64,000 nucleotides of DNA from Azonexus sp. (GTDB lineage Bacteria; Pseudomonadota; Gammaproteobacteria; Burkholderiales; Rhodocyclaceae): NCBI GenBank assembly GCA_017983615.1, contig JAGOBB010000006.1, positions 1-64,000 of the forward strand, read 5' to 3'. The position numbers and the translations under genes are program-made. Below, one piece after another: positions 34,639 to 44,121 of this stretch (positions are counted from its first letter, which is position 1; the number at the start of each line of letters is the position of its first letter). Under the pieces are notes generated by a model. It made no database searches, was not told the origin of the DNA, and worked only from the letters and a program-made list of their open reading frames with translations.

Positions 34639-35360
34639 ACGTCATGCCGTCGCCGATCCCTTTGGCCGACGTGCTGGCCCGGGGCGATGTCTGGCGCGGC
34701 GACACGCTGGCTTCGCTGCAGGACAGCGCCATCCCGAGCGGCCATGCCGAACTCGATGCCGAACTGCCGGGCGGCGGCTGGCCGCGCGGCAACCTGACCG
34801 AAATCCTCGTCGACCGTAGCGGGGTCGGCGAAATGAGCCTGCTGCTGCCGGCGCTGGCTCGACTGTCGGCCGCTGGCGGCTGGCTGGCGCTGGTGGCGCC
34901 GCCTTGGTTGCCACATGCACCGGCCTGGGCGGCGGCGGGGGTGGCGCTGGAGCGGTTGGTCGTTGTCCGTGCCGGCAAGCAGGTTGGCTGGTGCGTCGAA
35001 CAGTTGCTGGCCTGCGGCGGTTTTGCCGGCGTGCTGGCCTGGCCGGAAGCCGGCATCGATGCGCGGGCCTTGCGTCGGCTGCAGGTGGCGGCGGAAGGGC
35101 GACCGGTTTTTGCCTGTTTGTGGCGGCCGACCGTAGCATTTCGGGCGCCGTCGCCAGCGCCGCTGCGTCTTGCGCTGGCCGCCGGTGACAACGATCTGTC
35201 GGTGCGTATCGTCAAGCGGCGCGGCCGCCCGGTTTCCGGGCCGCTGGCCTTGTCCGTTCCCCGTCCTCTTGCCTTTGCCGGGAGAAACCCGCGTGCTGTG
35301 GCTGGCCCTGCATTTTCCGCTGTTGCCGATCGAGGCCTTGCCGCTGCGCCAGCCGCCTAG
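34635..35360 (+). CDS. imuA: ImuA, SulA/RecA-like component of the SOS mutasome
   Basis: A 241-residue protein that, with ImuB and DnaE2, performs damage-induced translesion synthesis. It shows [20 protein letters not shown] and [20 protein letters not shown], similar to the RecA-like region of the family, and the C-terminal [11 protein letters not shown]. The repeat copy G encodes [11 protein letters not shown] within it. Overlaps lexA by 4 bases and imuB by 68. Confidence 0.9.
   Translation: MNVMPSPIPLADVLARGDVWRGDTLASLQDSAIPSGHAELDAELPGGGWPRGNLTEILVDRSGVGEMSLLLPALARLSAAGGWLALVAPPWLPHAPAWAAAGVALERLVVVRAGKQVGWCVEQLLACGGFAGVLAWPEAGIDARALRRLQVAAEGRPVFACLWRPTVAFRAPSPAPLRLALAAGDNDLSVRIVKRRGRPVSGPLALSVPRPLAFAGRNPRAVAGPAFSAVADRGLAAAPAA
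35107..35141 (-). repeat. Dispersed repeat, short form (copy G), inside imuA
   Basis: Minus strand: AAATGCTACGGTCGGCC, then a diverged spacer, CAGGCAAAAA. The sense strand of imuA reads it as WRPTVAF. Confidence 0.75.
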
Positions 35361-36759
35361 CGCCGTCGTCGCTCGCGGGCGGGTGCAGGTGGCCGACGAG
35401 GCGGCGGTGGCAGCCGGGGTTTGCTCCGGGCAAAAGCTGTCGACGGCGCTTGGCTTGCAGCCCGGGCTGGCTGTTTTCGAGCGCGATGCCGGGCGTGAAC
35501 GGCAGGCGCTGGAGAGCCTGGCCTGCTGGGTAGGGCGCTTTACGCCGACGATCAGCCTGCAGCCGCCGGACACGCTACTGCTCGAAATCGGCGGCTGCCT
35601 GCGCCTGTTCGGTGGCGCGGAGGCGATTATCGCGGCGGTGCTCGCCGGTTGTGCCGAGCAGTCCTATTCGGTGCGCTGGGCAGCGGCGCCGACGCCGCTC
35701 GGTGCCCGCTGGCTGGCGCGCGCCGGCGGCAGCATCAAGGTCGACACGGCCGGCTTGCCGGCGGTGTTGGCCCCTTTGCCCTGCCGCGTGCCCGGCTGGC
35801 CGGGCGAGGTGACGAACCGTCTGGAATCCTTTGGCCTGAAACGCCTTGGCGAGCTCTACCAAATGCCTGGCGCCGGCCTGCGGCGACGCATCGGCAATGG
35901 GCCGGTCGACGATCTGCTGCGCGCCTGGGGCGATTTGCCCGATCCACAACAGGCCTTCGTCTTCCCGGAAAGCTTCGCGGTTTCCATTGAATTGCCAGCA
36001 CGCGTCGAACATGCCGAGGCCCTGGTCTTCGCCGGCCAGCGCCTGTTCGCGGCGCTGGCCGGCTGGCTGCATGGCCGGCAGTTGCTGGTTCGCCGCTGCA
36101 CCCTGCAGCTAAGTCACGACGACGGCCCGCCGACGGCGCTGGCCCTCAATTTCGCCGAACCGGCGGCCGACGAGGGGCGTTTCATCCGCCTGCTGCGCGA
36201 GCATCTCGGCCGGCTGCAACTCTCGGCGCCGGTCGAAGCGCTGCGCCTGCAGGCCGACGAACTGGTCGACAAGCCCGGCGAGAGCGCCCATCTTTTTGAC
36301 CAGGCAGTGGCCGGCGAGGGCGCGCTGGCCTGCCTGGAACGCCTGCGCGCCCGGCTCGGCGAACAGGCGGTGCAGGCGCTGACGCTGGTTGCCGATCATC
36401 GGCCGGAATGTGCTACGCACGAACACGATGCCGTTTCCGGTTTTGGCCAAAATTTCGGGGCGACCGTAGCATTCGAGGAACAAGCCGGTCAGGCGGCCGT
36501 GCCGTGCCGGCACCGTCCGTTGTGGCTGCTGCCGGTGCCGCAGGCGCTGGCCGAGCAGGGCGGCAGCCCGCAATGGCACGGGCCGCTCAAGCTGCTGTCG
36601 CGGGCCGAGCGTCTGGAAAGTGGCTGGTGGGACGAAGGCGAAGACAGGGCGACCGGTGATGTCCGTCGCGACTATTTCGTCGCCCGCAACCCGCAGGGCC
36701 AGCGGGCCTGGGTTTTCAGGAACGCCGAAGGCTGGTTTCTGCACGGCCTGTTCGCCTGA
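35293..36759 (+). CDS. imuB: ImuB, Y-family-polymerase-like protein of the mutasome
   Basis: A 488-residue protein starting at a GTG ([16 protein letters not shown], with GGAG upstream). It has the Y-family fold without a complete catalytic set, consistent with ImuB's role as the hub linking the sliding clamp, ImuA and DnaE2. Features: palm-like LLLEIGGCLRLFGG, fingers/HhH LKRLGELYQMPGAGLRRRI, little-finger region about 230-350. The repeat copy H encodes SGFGQNFGATVAF near the end (about residues 382-394). It overlaps imuA by 68 bases. Confidence 0.92.
   Translation: MLWLALHFPLLPIEALPLRQPPSAVVARGRVQVADEAAVAAGVCSGQKLSTALGLQPGLAVFERDAGRERQALESLACWVGRFTPTISLQPPDTLLLEIGGCLRLFGGAEAIIAAVLAGCAEQSYSVRWAAAPTPLGARWLARAGGSIKVDTAGLPAVLAPLPCRVPGWPGEVTNRLESFGLKRLGELYQMPGAGLRRRIGNGPVDDLLRAWGDLPDPQQAFVFPESFAVSIELPARVEHAEALVFAGQRLFAALAGWLHGRQLLVRRCTLQLSHDDGPPTALALNFAEPAADEGRFIRLLREHLGRLQLSAPVEALRLQADELVDKPGESAHLFDQAVAGEGALACLERLRARLGEQAVQALTLVADHRPECATHEHDAVSGFGQNFGATVAFEEQAGQAAVPCRHRPLWLLPVPQALAEQGGSPQWHGPLKLLSRAERLESGWWDEGEDRATGDVRRDYFVARNPQGQRAWVFRNAEGWFLHGLFA
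36434..36473 (-). repeat. Dispersed repeat, short form (copy H), inside imuB
   Basis: Minus strand: AATGCTACGGTCGCCC, CG, AAATTTTGGCCAAAA, CCGGAAA. Its TTTTGGCCAAAA part is a perfect palindrome. Translated in imuB as GFGQNFGATVAF. Confidence 0.85.
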
Positions 36760-36777
36760 TCGGGCAGGAATGAAACC

Positions 36778-39700
36778 ATGTCGCTGCCCGACTACGCCGA
36801 GTTGCACTGCCTGTCCAATTTCAGTTTCCTACGCGGCGCCTCGCACCCGGAGGAACTGGTCGGGCGGGCCGTTGCCCAGGGCTATGGTGCGCTGGCACTG
36901 ACCGACGAGTGTTCGCTGGCCGGCGTCGTGCGGGCGCATCGGGCGGCGAAGGATGCCGGGCTGGATTTCATCGTCGGCAGCGAAATCACGACCGCGGATG
37001 GCCTGAAACTGGTTTTTCTGGCCTGCAACCGGCACGGCTACGGCAACCTCTCGGCGCTGATCACGCTCGCCCGGCGGCGCGCGGAAAAGGGCACCTACAC
37101 CTTGCAGCGCAACGATCTGGAGGCGGTATCGCCGAGCGGCGCGGTGCCTGATTGCCTGGTGCTCTGGGTGCCGGGTGATTCGCCGGCGACCATAGAATCA
37201 ACGGCTGGCCCTAGGGTCGAGGACGGCCGCTGGCTGGCCGAGCGTTTTCCCGGCCGTTGCTGGATCGCCGTCGAGCTGCACGCAGGGCCGGACGACGCGG
37301 CGAAGCTGGCCGGCCTGCAGGCGCTTGGTGTCGCCTGTGGCCTGCCGCTGGTTGCCGCCGGCGACGTTCATATGCACGTCAAGGCGCGGCGGCCGGTGCA
37401 GGACGTGCTGACTGCGCTACGCCTTAAACGCACGGTGTTCGATGCTGGTTACGCGCTGTTCCCGAACGGCGAGCGCCACCTGCGTTCGCGGCTTCGGCTG
37501 TCGCGGCTGTACCCGCCGGAACTGCTGGCCGAGACGCTGAACATCGCCGCCCGCTGCGCGTTTTCGCTCGACGAACTGCGCTACGAATACCCGGAGGAGA
37601 TCGTCCCGGCCGGCGAAACCCCTGCCTCCTGGCTGCGGGCCGAAACCGAGCGCGGCCTGGCGCGGCGTTACCCGGCCGGCGTTCCCGATAGCGTCCGCGA
37701 GCGTGTCGAACACGAACTCAGGCTGATCGCCGAGATGGCCTACGAAGCCTATTTCCTGACCGTCTACGACATCGTCTGCTTCGCCCGCGGTCAGGAAATC
37801 CTGTGTCAGGGGCGTGGCTCGGCGGCCAATTCGGCGGTTTGCTACGCGCTCGGCGTCACCGAAGTCGATCCGGCGCGTTCGGCCCTGCTGTTCGAACGCT
37901 TCATTTCGAAGGAGCGCGGCGAGCCGCCGGATATCGACGTCGATTTCGAGCACGAGCGGCGCGAGGAAGTCATTCAGTACATTTACCGGAAATACGGCCG
38001 CGAGCGGGCGGCGCTGGCCGCGGCGCTGATCACCTACCGGACCAAGGGCGCGTTGCGCGACGCTGGCCGGGCGCTCGGTTTCGGCATCGCCCAGATCAAC
38101 GCGCTGACCGCCTCGCTGGCCTGGTGGGACCGGCGCGATCAACTGCCGGAACGCTTCGCCGAACTCGGCCTCGACCCGCAGGCGCCGCGCGTCGAGAAGT
38201 GGCTGGCCATCGCCGAGGCACTGCGCGGCTTTCCGCGTCATCTGACGCAGCACGTCGGCGGCTTCGTCATCTCGCGCGGGCCGCTGTCGCGGCTGGTGCC
38301 GGTCGAAAATGCCGCGATGGCCGAGCGCAGCGTGATCCAGTGGGACAAGGACGATCTCGACGCGATGGGCCTGATGAAGGTCGACATCCTGGCGCTGGGC
38401 ATGCTGACGGCGATCCGCCGGATGCTTTCGATTTTGGCCAAAATTTCCGGCCGACCGTGGCATTTGCAGGATATCCCGGCTGAAGACCCGGCGACCTACG
38501 AAATGCTCTGCCACGCCGACAGCATGGGCGTCTTCCAGGTCGAGTCGCGGGCCCAGATGGCCATGCTGCCGCGCCTCAAGCCGCGCAATTTCTACGATCT
38601 GGTCGTCGAAGTCGCCTTGGTCCGCCCGGGGCCGATCCAGGGTGACATGGTCCATCCCTACCTGAAGCGGCGGCAGGGCAGGGAGCGCATCGAGTCAATT
38701 TCGCCGGCCGTCGACAAGGTGCTGGCGCGCACCTTTGGCGTGCCGATCTTCCAGGAACAGGTCATGCAACTGGCCGTCGTCGCCGCCAATTTCACACCCG
38801 GCGAGGCCGACCAGTTGCGCCGGGCGATGGCGGCCTGGAAGCGCAAGGGTGGCCTGGAACCCTTCGAGCATAAGCTGCGCGCCGGCATGGCCGCCAACGG
38901 CCTGCCGCCTGCATTTGCCGAGCGCATCATCATGCAGATCCAGGGCTTCGGCGAATACGGCTTCCCCGAGTCGCACGCCGCCAGCTTCGCGCTGCTCGTC
39001 TATGCCTCGGCCTGGCTCAAGCGCCACCACCCGGCCGCCTTCCTGTGCGGTCTGCTCAACAGCCAGCCGATGGGCTTCTACTCGCCGTCGATGCTGATCC
39101 AGGACGCCCGCCGTCACGGTGTGGTCGTGCTGCCACCGGATGTCACGGCCAGCGACTGGGACAGCCGTCTCGACGAAACCGGCGCCGTCCGCCTCGGCCT
39201 GCGCGAGATAGTCGGCCTGCCACAGTCGGCCGCCGAGCGGATTGCTACGGTCCGCCAAAAAAACGGGCCATTTTCAAATGTCGCCGATCTGGCATCACGC
39301 GCCGGCCTGCAACGTCGCGACCTCGACCTGCTGGCCGCGGCCGATGCCCTGCAAAGCTTGGCTGGTCATCGCCGCCAGGCCGCCTGGGCCGCCAGCGTGG
39401 AAAAGGCGGCCGCAGTCGTGCAGGGCGACCTGTTCGATGGCCTGCCGCTTGCTGAACCGGCAGCGCCGCTGCCGGCGCCGAACGAGGGCGAAAACCTGGT
39501 TGCCGACTACCGCAGCCTCGGCCTGACCCTGCGCGCCCACCCGCTGACGCTGCTGCGCCACCATCTCGCCGGGCGCCGCTTCCTGACCGCCGCCGCGCTG
39601 AAAGCCGCCGGACACCGTGCCCTGGTCCGCGCCGCCGGCATCGTTGTCGGGCGCCAGCGGCCGGGCACGGCGACCGGCATCGTCTTCGTCACGCTGGAAG

Positions 39701-39900
39701 ACGAAAGCGGGCTGACCAACGTCGTTGTTCATCCGCAACTCGTTGAAAGGCAACGTCGCGAACTGCTTGGCGCGACGCTGCTCGGTGTCTTCGGGCAACT
39801 GCAGATCGAAGGAGAGGTCGTCCACCTGGTCGCCAAGCGCCTGGTCGATCTTTCCGCCTGGCTCGGCCAGCTGGAGACCTCGAGCCGCGACTTTCATTGA
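36778..39900 (+). CDS. dnaE2: DnaE2, error-prone DNA polymerase III alpha homologue
   Basis: A 1040-residue polymerase of the C family that does SOS mutagenesis. Domains in order: PHP (LHCLSNFSFLRGASHPEEL onward), polymerase palm with PPDIDVDFEHERREEV, fingers (RRAMAAWKRKGGLEPF), HhH (GFGEYGFPESHAASFALL) and a C-terminal OB fold (RAAGIVVGRQRPGTATGIVF). It lacks the exonuclease. Three stretches (37187-37219, 38426-38466, possibly 39241-39280) match the dispersed repeat but keep the frame open. AGGA precedes the ATG; 18 bases after imuB. Confidence 0.95.
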   Translation: MSLPDYAELHCLSNFSFLRGASHPEELVGRAVAQGYGALALTDECSLAGVVRAHRAAKDAGLDFIVGSEITTADGLKLVFLACNRHGYGNLSALITLARRRAEKGTYTLQRNDLEAVSPSGAVPDCLVLWVPGDSPATIESTAGPRVEDGRWLAERFPGRCWIAVELHAGPDDAAKLAGLQALGVACGLPLVAAGDVHMHVKARRPVQDVLTALRLKRTVFDAGYALFPNGERHLRSRLRLSRLYPPELLAETLNIAARCAFSLDELRYEYPEEIVPAGETPASWLRAETERGLARRYPAGVPDSVRERVEHELRLIAEMAYEAYFLTVYDIVCFARGQEILCQGRGSAANSAVCYALGVTEVDPARSALLFERFISKERGEPPDIDVDFEHERREEVIQYIYRKYGRERAALAAALITYRTKGALRDAGRALGFGIAQINALTASLAWWDRRDQLPERFAELGLDPQAPRVEKWLAIAEALRGFPRHLTQHVGGFVISRGPLSRLVPVENAAMAERSVIQWDKDDLDAMGLMKVDILALGMLTAIRRMLSILAKISGRPWHLQDIPAEDPATYEMLCHADSMGVFQVESRAQMAMLPRLKPRNFYDLVVEVALVRPGPIQGDMVHPYLKRRQGRERIESISPAVDKVLARTFGVPIFQEQVMQLAVVAANFTPGEADQLRRAMAAWKRKGGLEPFEHKLRAGMAANGLPPAFAERIIMQIQGFGEYGFPESHAASFALLVYASAWLKRHHPAAFLCGLLNSQPMGFYSPSMLIQDARRHGVVVLPPDVTASDWDSRLDETGAVRLGLREIVGLPQSAAERIATVRQKNGPFSNVADLASRAGLQRRDLDLLAAADALQSLAGHRRQAAWAASVEKAAAVVQGDLFDGLPLAEPAAPLPAPNEGENLVADYRSLGLTLRAHPLTLLRHHLAGRRFLTAAALKAAGHRALVRAAGIVVGRQRPGTATGIVFVTLEDESGLTNVVVHPQLVERQRRELLGATLLGVFGQLQIEGEVVHLVAKRLVDLSAWLGQLETSSRDFH
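37187..37219 (+). repeat. Long-form repeat core (copy P), inside dnaE2
   Basis: CGACCATAGAATCAACGG, CTGGCCCTAG, GGTCG. It has the hairpin block of the long form without the AAATGCTA flank, and agrees with copy O in about 30 of 33 positions. It encodes ATIESTAGPRV at about residues 137-147. Confidence 0.8.
38426..38466 (-). repeat. Dispersed repeat, short form (copy I), inside dnaE2
   Basis: Minus strand: CAAATGCCACGGTCGGCC, GG, AAATTTTGGCCAAAA. Bases 38432-38466 match copy M (61022-61056) at 34 of 35 positions. The one difference changes a TAG stop to TGG in the dnaE2 frame (GRPWHL). Confidence 0.85.
39241..39280 (+). repeat. Degenerate repeat copy (J), inside dnaE2, uncertain
   Basis: ATTGCTACGGTCCGCC, AAAAAAACGGGCCATTTTCAAAT. 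Two substitutions from the core. It reads IATVRQKNGPFSN, close to what the DnaE2 family has anyway, so chance similarity is possible. Confidence 0.4.
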
Positions 39901-39977
39901 ATCTTCCGGGCAAATAGCTGACAAATTCAGTCGAGTATTTTAAAATCGCCACAATTCAAACAGGGAGATCAGGCTTC

Positions 39978-40733
39978 ATGTTCGGGCATCTGCGTGAGGA
40001 CATCCGTGCGGTTTTTGACCGCGATCCGGCGGCGCGCTCGTTCTGGGAGGTTCTCACCTGCTACCCGGGCATTCACGCCCTGATCATGCATCGCCTCGCA
40101 CACTGGCTGTGGGGCCATCGCCTGCGCTGGCTGGCCCGCTTCACGGCCCATCTGTCGCGCTTCTTCACCGGCATCGAAATCCACCCCGGCGCCACCATCG
40201 GCCGCCGCTTCTTCATCGACCATGGCATGGGCGTCGTGGTTGGCGAAACGGCGGTGATCGGCGACGACGTCACGCTCTACCACGGCGTCACCCTTGGTGG
40301 CACCTCGTGGAACAAGGGGCGGCGCCATCCGACGCTGGAAAATGGTGTCGTCATCGGCGCTGGCGCCAAAGTGCTCGGCCCCATCGTCATCGGGGCGGGG
40401 GCCAAGGTTGGCTCCAATGCCGTCGTCACCAAGGCCGTGCCGCCCGGCGCGACCGCCGTCGGTAATCCGGGCCGCATCCTTGATCGTACCGAGCAAAGCC
40501 GCCAGCGCGAGGAACAGGCCGAGAAACTCGGCTTCTCCGCCTATGCCGTTGCCCGCGATCAGGACGATCCGCTGGCCAAGGCCATCCACGCGCTGCTCGA
40601 TCACGCGGCCGAGACCGACCGCCGTCTGGCCTCACTGGTCAAGGAACTCGACGCCCAGGGCGTCAAGTGCGACCAGGAAGTCGAGCAGGCGGATTCATTC
40701 GATCCCAAATACTTGAGTAAAATAGTTGACTAA
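39978..40733 (+). CDS. cysE: Serine O-acetyltransferase (CysE)
   Basis: Makes O-acetylserine, the carbon skeleton for cysteine. 251 residues: a helical N-terminal part and a left-handed beta helix with hexapeptide repeats ([60 protein letters not shown]). The DH and HxxxxGG-type active site residues are visible. It is immediately upstream of iscR; the first IscR box overlaps its stop, so cysteine supply and Fe-S assembly are adjacent. Confidence 0.93.
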   Translation: MFGHLREDIRAVFDRDPAARSFWEVLTCYPGIHALIMHRLAHWLWGHRLRWLARFTAHLSRFFTGIEIHPGATIGRRFFIDHGMGVVVGETAVIGDDVTLYHGVTLGGTSWNKGRRHPTLENGVVIGAGAKVLGPIVIGAGAKVGSNAVVTKAVPPGATAVGNPGRILDRTEQSRQREEQAEKLGFSAYAVARDQDDPLAKAIHALLDHAAETDRRLASLVKELDAQGVKCDQEVEQADSFDPKYLSKIVD

Positions 40734-40746
40734 TTTTGTCTGGTTT
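40722..40746 (+). promoter_or_regulatory. IscR box 1 (type 1) overlapping the cysE stop
   Basis: Begins ATAGTTGACTAATTTTGTC. It resembles the type 1 IscR site ATAGTTGACT...AGTCxxxTAT. It holds the -35 TTGACT (40726-40731), with a -10 TATAGT (40750-40755) 18 bases on. Confidence 0.6.
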
Positions 40747-40750
40747 CGAT

Positions 40751-40775
40751 ATAGTTGACTACGATACTAGGTTAT
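40751..40775 (+). promoter_or_regulatory. IscR box 2 (type 1)
   Basis: ATAGTTGACTACGATACTAG then GTTAT, a second copy 29 bases downstream of the first and 12 bases before iscR. Two boxes around the promoter fit feedback repression of the isc operon by holo-IscR. Confidence 0.7.
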
Positions 40776-40787
40776 TAGGAGTTCGGA

Positions 40788-41288
40788 ATGCGTTTGACGA
40801 CCAAGGGACGATTCGCGGTGACCGCCATGATGGATCTCGCCATGCGTGGCGAAGAAGGGCCCGTGGCGCTGGCCAGCATCAGTGAGCGGCAGAAGATTTC
40901 TCTGTCCTACCTAGAACAGTTGTTCGGCAAGCTGCGTCGCCACAAGCTGGTGGACAGCGTGCGCGGCCCCGGCGGCGGCTACTGCATCGCCAAGCCGCTT
41001 GAACTGGTGCCGGTGGCCGAGATCATTCGCGCCGTCGACGAGCAACTCGATGCCACCCAATGCGGCGGCCGCGAAAACTGTCACGACGAGCACCGCTGCA
41101 TGACCCACGACCTGTGGACGACGCTGAACACCAAAATGTTCGATTACCTTGCATCGGTGACGCTGGCCGATCTGGTCCGAAGCGAAAAGCAGAAACGTGG
41201 TGCGGGCGCCGCTGTCCTCGAGGACAAGCGTCGCCTCGGTCCGCAACCGCGTGGCCGCGCTGGTCAAAAGGTTCCGGCCGTCGCCTGA
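40788..41288 (+). CDS. iscR: IscR, Rrf2-family Fe-S regulator
   Basis: A 166-residue winged-helix protein. Its 2Fe-2S ligands Cys92, Cys98 and Cys104 with His107 (QCGGRENCHDEHRCMTH) match the family. As holo-protein it represses the isc operon. Two likely operators lie directly upstream. It starts the operon iscR-NifS-like-iscSUA-hscBA-fdx-iscX. Confidence 0.96.
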   Translation: MRLTTKGRFAVTAMMDLAMRGEEGPVALASISERQKISLSYLEQLFGKLRRHKLVDSVRGPGGGYCIAKPLELVPVAEIIRAVDEQLDATQCGGRENCHDEHRCMTHDLWTTLNTKMFDYLASVTLADLVRSEKQKRGAGAAVLEDKRRLGPQPRGRAGQKVPAVA

Positions 41289-41296
41289 GCCCCATC

Positions 41297-42454
41297 ATGT
41301 TTCGCCCCGCCTATCTCGACCACAACGCCACGACACCGCTCGATCCCACGGTGCTGGCGGCCATGCTGCCCTGGCTGGAAAGCCAGTACGGCAATGCGTC
41401 GAGTCGTCACGAATACGGCCGGCGAGCCCGTCAGGCCATCGACGAGGCACGCCAGCAAGTTGCCGCGGCGGTCAATGCGCATCCGACCGAGGTGGTGTTC
41501 ACCAGCGGCGGTAGCGAAAGCAACAACCTGTTCCTGAAGGGGGCTGCCGCCAGCCTCAAGCCGGGCTTGCTCGCCGTCAGCGCCATCGAGCACCCCTGCG
41601 TGCTCAAGCCGGCTGCCCAGTTGGCCAGGCAGGGCTGGCAGATCAGAAATCTTACGGTCGATGCCGCTGGCAGGCTAAAGACCGACGACTATGCCGAGGC
41701 CATGCTGGCCAAGCCGGCGCTGGTGTCGGTTATGCTCGCCAACAATGAAACCGGCGTCATTCAGGACATTCCGGCCCTGGCCGATGCCGCAAAGGCTGGC
41801 GGCGGCTGGTTCCATACCGATGCCGTGCAGGCACTGGGGAAACTGGCCGTCGATTTCCGTGCCCTCAACGCTGCCGGCGTCCACGCCATGACGCTCTCGG
41901 CGCACAAGGCCAACGGCCCGAAAGGCGCGGCGGCGCTGGTTCTCGACAAGCGCGTCGAGTTGCAGCCGCTGATCGCCGGTGGGGGCCACGAGCGCGGCCT
42001 CCGCTCCGGCACCGAAAACGTCCCGGCAATTGTTGGATTCGGCGTGGCCGCGGAACTTGCGGCGCAACGCGTTGCCGAACTATCGGCTCGCTTGCGGGCC
42101 ATGCAGGCGAAGCTGGAAGCCGGGCTGGCTGGACTGGGTGCCCGGATATTTGCAACGGAGGCAACGCGTTTGCCGAATACCAGCTATTTCGCCTTCCCCG
42201 ATATCGATGGCGAGACGCTGGTTGGCAAACTCGACCGTGAGGGCTTTGCCGTAGCCAGCGGCGCTGCCTGCTCCAGTGCCAACCCGGAGCCGTCGCATGT
42301 TTTGCGCGCGATGGGCGTGGCGCCGGAAATTGCCCGCGGAGCGGTGCGCGTCAGCCTTGGCGCGGCCAATACCGAGGCGGAAATTGAACAATTCATCAAC
42401 GCCTTGCAGGCTACAGTCGGACGCCTGCAGGGACTGACGGCGATGGCCGTTTGA
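41297..42454 (+). CDS. Second cysteine desulfurase (NifS/IscS-like) inside the isc operon
   Basis: A 385-residue PLP enzyme that takes sulfur from cysteine. The PLP lysine is in [15 protein letters not shown] and the catalytic Cys in the loop [20 protein letters not shown]. It is paralogous to the IscS that follows, differing in the active loop (SSAN versus TSAS). Eight bases after iscR. It may serve a different acceptor; which one cannot be seen. Confidence 0.92.
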   Translation: MFRPAYLDHNATTPLDPTVLAAMLPWLESQYGNASSRHEYGRRARQAIDEARQQVAAAVNAHPTEVVFTSGGSESNNLFLKGAAASLKPGLLAVSAIEHPCVLKPAAQLARQGWQIRNLTVDAAGRLKTDDYAEAMLAKPALVSVMLANNETGVIQDIPALADAAKAGGGWFHTDAVQALGKLAVDFRALNAAGVHAMTLSAHKANGPKGAAALVLDKRVELQPLIAGGGHERGLRSGTENVPAIVGFGVAAELAAQRVAELSARLRAMQAKLEAGLAGLGARIFATEATRLPNTSYFAFPDIDGETLVGKLDREGFAVASGAACSSANPEPSHVLRAMGVAPEIARGAVRVSLGAANTEAEIEQFINALQATVGRLQGLTAMAV

Positions 42455-42473
42455 ACAACCCGACTTAGCGAGA

Positions 42474-43691
42474 ATGACGATGAAACTCCCGATCTACCTG
42501 GATTACTCGGCCACCACCCCGGTTGACCCGCGCGTTGCGGAAAAAATGATTCCCTACCTGTGTGAACACTTCGGCAACCCGGCCTCGCGTTCGCACAGCT
42601 TCGGCTGGGTGGCCGATGCCGCCGTTGAAGAAGCGCGCGAGCAGGTTGCGGCGCTGGTCAATGCCGACCCCAAGGAAATCGTCTGGACTTCCGGTGCCAC
42701 CGAGTCCAACAACCTCGCCATCAAGGGCGCCGCCAATTTCTACGCCGGCACCAAGGGCAAGCACATCATTACGGTCAAGACCGAGCACAAGGCCGTGCTC
42801 GACACCGTCCGCGAACTGGAGCGCCAGGGTTTTGAGGCGACCTATCTCGACGTCAAGGAAGACGGCCTGCTCGATCTCGACGTCTTCAAGGCGGCGATTC
42901 GTCCGGATACCGTGCTCGTCTCGGTGATGTACGTCAACAACGAAGTCGGCGTCGTCCAGCCGATCGCCGAACTCGGTGATATCTGCCGCGAGAAAGGCAT
43001 CATCTTCCACGTCGATGCGGCGCAGGCCACCGGCAAGGTCGATATCGACCTGAATGCGCTGAAGGTCGACCTGATGAGCTTCTCGGCCCACAAGACCTAC
43101 GGCCCGAAGGGCATCGGCGCCCTCTATGTGCGCCGCAAGCCGCGCGTTCGTCTGGAAGCCCAGATGCATGGCGGCGGTCACGAACGCGGTTTCCGGTCGG
43201 GCACGCTGGCCACACACCAGATCGTTGGCATGGGCGAGGCTTTCCGTCTGGCCAAGGAAGAGATGGCTGAAGAAAACAAACGGGTCGGCGCCCTGCGCGA
43301 CAAGCTGCTCAAGGGCCTGCAGGATATTGAGGCGACCTACGTCAATGGTGACCTGACACAGCGCGTGGCGCACAATCTGAACATTAGCTTTGCTTACGTC
43401 GAAGGCGAATCGATGATCATGGCGATCAAGGATTTGGCGGTCTCCTCCGGCTCGGCCTGTACCTCGGCCAGCCTGGAACCTTCCTACGTGCTGCGTGCCC
43501 TGGGCCGCGATGATGAACTAGCCCACAGTTCCATCCGCTTCAGCATTGGTCGCTTCACGACGGATGAGGAAATTGACTATGCAATCAAATTGTTGCATGC
43601 GAAAGTTGGCAAACTACGCGAACTTTCGCCGCTATGGGAAATGTACAAGGACGGCATCGACCTCAGTACCGTTCAGTGGGCCGCACACTAA
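42474..43691 (+). CDS. iscS: IscS cysteine desulfurase
   Basis: A 405-residue enzyme supplying persulfide sulfur for Fe-S assembly. Starts [20 protein letters not shown]; the second Met (42480) gives the E. coli-like start. PLP lysine in [17 protein letters not shown]; catalytic Cys in [20 protein letters not shown]. It is followed by iscU. Confidence 0.97.
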   Translation: MTMKLPIYLDYSATTPVDPRVAEKMIPYLCEHFGNPASRSHSFGWVADAAVEEAREQVAALVNADPKEIVWTSGATESNNLAIKGAANFYAGTKGKHIITVKTEHKAVLDTVRELERQGFEATYLDVKEDGLLDLDVFKAAIRPDTVLVSVMYVNNEVGVVQPIAELGDICREKGIIFHVDAAQATGKVDIDLNALKVDLMSFSAHKTYGPKGIGALYVRRKPRVRLEAQMHGGGHERGFRSGTLATHQIVGMGEAFRLAKEEMAEENKRVGALRDKLLKGLQDIEATYVNGDLTQRVAHNLNISFAYVEGESMIMAIKDLAVSSGSACTSASLEPSYVLRALGRDDELAHSSIRFSIGRFTTDEEIDYAIKLLHAKVGKLRELSPLWEMYKDGIDLSTVQWAAH

Positions 43692-43735
43692 CAAGAACGG
43701 CCAAGAGATACCCCTGGAAATAATGGAGAATTAAC

Positions 43736-44119
43736 ATGAGCTATAGCGTAAAAGTCATTGATCACTATGAGAATCCGCGTAACGTCGGCTCCTTCGGCAA
43801 GGAAGACGACGGCGTTGGTACCGGTATGGTCGGCGCACCGGCCTGCGGCGACGTCATGAAGCTGCAGATCAAGGTCAACAAGTCCGGCGTGATCGAGGAT
43901 GCCAAGTTCAAGACCTATGGTTGCGGTTCGGCGATTGCCTCGTCATCCCTGGTCACCGAGTGGGTCAAGGGCAAGACGGTCGATCAGGCGCTGGCCATCA
44001 AAAATACCGAAATCGCTGAAGAACTGGCTTTGCCGCCGGTTAAAATCCACTGTTCGATCCTGGCCGAGGATGCCATCAAGGCAGCCGTGGCGGATTACAA
44101 GAAAAAGCACGGAGAATAA
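43736..44119 (+). CDS. iscU: IscU Fe-S scaffold
   Basis: A 127-residue scaffold. The three cluster cysteines are Cys37 (GAPACGDV), that in [11 protein letters not shown] and that in [17 protein letters not shown], the motif recognised by HscA, is present just before the last one. GGAG precedes the start. Confidence 0.97.
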   Translation: MSYSVKVIDHYENPRNVGSFGKEDDGVGTGMVGAPACGDVMKLQIKVNKSGVIEDAKFKTYGCGSAIASSSLVTEWVKGKTVDQALAIKNTEIAEELALPPVKIHCSILAEDAIKAAVADYKKKHGE

Positions 44120-44121
44120 GC

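Noticed and set aside
37187-37219. Long-form hairpin as an integron attC site
   Set aside because: No GTTRRRY or RYYYAAC ends, no integrase and no cassette array nearby.
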